Origin: an uncultured Eubacterium sp.
GTDB taxonomy: Bacteria; Bacillota; Clostridia; Lachnospirales; Lachnospiraceae
Direction: 5' to 3'
DNA: 64,000 nt
NCBI GenBank assembly: GCA_910584345.1
Contig: CAJTZX010000002.1
Coordinates: forward strand, 62,001 to 126,000
Shown in pieces: positions 62,418 to 64,000 of this stretch. The position numbers and the translations under genes were made by a program. Under the pieces are notes generated by a model. It saw nothing but the letters and a program-made list of their open reading frames with translations, had not been told where the DNA came from and did not search any database. Every line of letters begins with the position of its first letter. The stretch's first letter is position 1.

Positions 62418-64000
62418 CTATATCATCAGTTTTGAACGTTCTTTGCTCTTTTCTATCTTAGCATTTAACTTTCTAAACGGAATACTAAACACTAATCCGA
62501 TGACAAGTGATACAAGCAGAAAAACAGCCAGCTTTCCTAAACTCTCCAGAAATGCATTCTCGTAAATACCTCCAACTGCTTCCTTCAACGCATCCATCGC
62601 ATATGGAAACGGAAGGAACATATAAATCTGCTGATAAATATCCGGTAATACCTCTTTTGGAAATGTCCCTCCGGCTCCAGCCACCTGAATGACCATAATT
62701 ACAACCGCCAATGCTTCCCCCACATTGCCAAATGCATAAGTAAGCGAATAAATCAATAACGTAAAAACAAAGCTTGCAAGTGCAGATGCACACCAGAACA
62801 GAAACAAATGCCGGCATTGTATATTCAGAAAAAAAACATCTCCAAGCACACAAATAAGCGTCTGTAACTGCCCAACCATAAAAAATACTGCGTATCTGCC
62901 AAAATATTCCTGATAATATCTCATATTTTCCACCCCTTTTATCGGGTTCACTTTTGTATGAATGATTGCCACAAGTATTAAAGCTCCTACCCAAATAGAA
63001 AGCACTGTATAAAACGGAGCCATCTGCGAACCATAGTTTTTTATCGGATAAACCCGTTCTTTTTGCAGATTAACCGGCGTTGAGAAAAATGTTCCTATTT
63101 TTTCCGGTTCATTTTCCAATACATCGACCATCTGCTGTAGCAATTCGCTGTCTTTAATCCCTATCAAATCTGATTCGAGCTCGTCCACATGCTCGTATAA
63201 TCCTTTCAGCTCTTTGCGCATCTTAGTTAAGTCTGCCTTACCGTCTTTCATCAGCAGCAAATAGTCCTGCAAACGTACATTTGCTGTCTCGATCCCAGAT
63301 GTACTAAATGACACAGATGCAGTTGCAATGAAACCAAGATCACTGCGAAGATCTAAAATAATCTTTTCATTTAATTGTATCATTCCCTTCATCGTCTGCA
63401 TAACTGCATCTGTCATCTTTTTTGTAGATCCGAGCATATGCTGCAGTCCCTTGATGTCCTTCTTCAAATCCTCCATGCGTACTGTCATTTGATGGACTGC
63501 CGCATGGTTATCCGTATTCTCCAAAGTACTTCCCAATTTGGCAGCCAATTCCGTTATCGTTGCAAATACTGTAGTATTTACCTGTGTCTCTACTGCTGTC
63601 TTAGCTTTTCCGGTAATTTTAGTCGCGATTGCATTTTTCTTATCATTTTCATAGTAAAGGATTCTTCCTCCGTCTAAGTTGCCATCTATCATTTGCGTAA
63701 TGCTTTTTGTAAAATTTTCTGGTATAATCATTGCTGCATAAAAATCTCCGCTGTACACCCCATTGATTGCCGTCCGTTCATCTTCTGGAAATACCCAGCC
63801 AATTGTACGATTCTCGTGTAACGCATTAACGACAGAATCTCCAACTACCAACGAAAAATTCCTGATTTTTACACCTTCGTCTTTGGAAAATACTGCAATC
63901 TTTAAGTTCGAAGTAGCATCTTCACTGTACGGATCCCAGTTTGAATGAATATTAAACCATGCATACAAGGACGGAATCACGCATAACCCCATAATAATGA
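62418..64000 (-). CDS. YhgE/Pip-domain membrane protein (partial)
   Basis: At least 527 residues; the first helix and the start codon lie beyond the right edge. The visible N-terminal text IMGLCVIPSLYAWFNIHSNWDPY matches YhgE/Pip proteins in the pieces LCVIPSLYAWFNI and NWDPY. A long extracellular region with helical segments (about 150-300) follows, then five or six C-terminal membrane helices. Homologues act as phage receptors (Pip) or in type VII-like secretion and export; no ESX genes are visible here. Confidence 0.88.
   Translation of the reverse strand, partial: IIMGLCVIPSLYAWFNIHSNWDPYSEDATSNLKIAVFSKDEGVKIRNFSLVVGDSVVNALHENRTIGWVFPEDERTAINGVYSGDFYAAMIIPENFTKSITQMIDGNLDGGRILYYENDKKNAIATKITGKAKTAVETQVNTTVFATITELAAKLGSTLENTDNHAAVHQMTVRMEDLKKDIKGLQHMLGSTKKMTDAVMQTMKGMIQLNEKIILDLRSDLGFIATASVSFSTSGIETANVRLQDYLLLMKDGKADLTKMRKELKGLYEHVDELESDLIGIKDSELLQQMVDVLENEPEKIGTFFSTPVNLQKERVYPIKNYGSQMAPFYTVLSIWVGALILVAIIHTKVNPIKGVENMRYYQEYFGRYAVFFMVGQLQTLICVLGDVFFLNIQCRHLFLFWCASALASFVFTLLIYSLTYAFGNVGEALAVVIMVIQVAGAGGTFPKEVLPDIYQQIYMFLPFPYAMDALKEAVGGIYENAFLESLGKLAVFLLVSLVIGLVFSIPFRKLNAKIEKSKERSKLMI

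Overview
The window looks like chromosomal DNA from a gut Lachnospiraceae-type Clostridium relative (Firmicutes). Supporting signs are strong AGGAGG-type ribosome binding sites, moderately AT-rich composition, YesM/YesN two-component genes next to a sugar ABC importer, a SigI/RsgI pair, a CoA-transferase of the type used by butyrate producers, a T-box-controlled trp operon, and M56 and YhgE/Pip membrane proteins. No rRNA, tRNA, prophage or CRISPR array was seen. Both ends cut through genes.

Layout. 1-1495: an ATPase plus truncated HNH nuclease pair resembling Septu (PtuA/PtuB). 1620-13463: a glycan-utilisation locus with a GH3 glycosidase, an AraC regulator, an SGNH esterase, a YesM/YesN two-component system, and a lipoprotein plus two permeases of a sugar ABC importer. 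13544-15550: an RpiR regulator facing an intact operator array and the collapsed remains of a mannose-family PTS / KDGP-aldolase operon. 15695-17170: a compact AT-rich operon of GNAT, unknown protein and SecB-like chaperone, which is the best candidate here for an undescribed toxin-antitoxin-chaperone system. 17189-21694: an FtsX-type exporter with a very long coiled coil, and its ATPase. 21837-29510: a secreted peptidoglycan-binding protein, an acetyltransferase, GH127 arabinofuranosidase with a divergent AraC regulator, a membrane protein, a LacX-type mutarotase, a choline-binding-repeat transglutaminase and an MmcQ-like protein. 29511-30603: two palindromic MITE-like elements and a truncated EEP gene with a coupled unknown partner. 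30619-39919: the Lhr helicase, an RlmI methyltransferase, a glycosyltransferase and SigI/RsgI. 39996-47112: the CoA-transferase, an unknown protein, a MATE exporter, mtnN-luxS and an M56 peptidase. 47223-54427: trpEGDCFBA with its promoter and T-box leader. 54424-64000: a SNF2 helicase, CorA, L-lactate dehydrogenase, a C39-type peptidase, trpS and a partial YhgE/Pip protein.

How the genes work together. The first 13 kb can sense an extracellular sugar (YesM/YesN), import it (SBP plus two permeases) and trim it in the cytoplasm (GH3, SGNH esterase). GH127 and the mutarotase form a second, arabinan-like carbohydrate module. mtnN and luxS complete S-adenosylhomocysteine recycling with AI-2 precursor release. 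The trp operon is read by uncharged tRNA-Trp through the T-box, while trpS lies separately and shows no T-box. All functional statements rest on family motifs recognised by eye; no database search was run.
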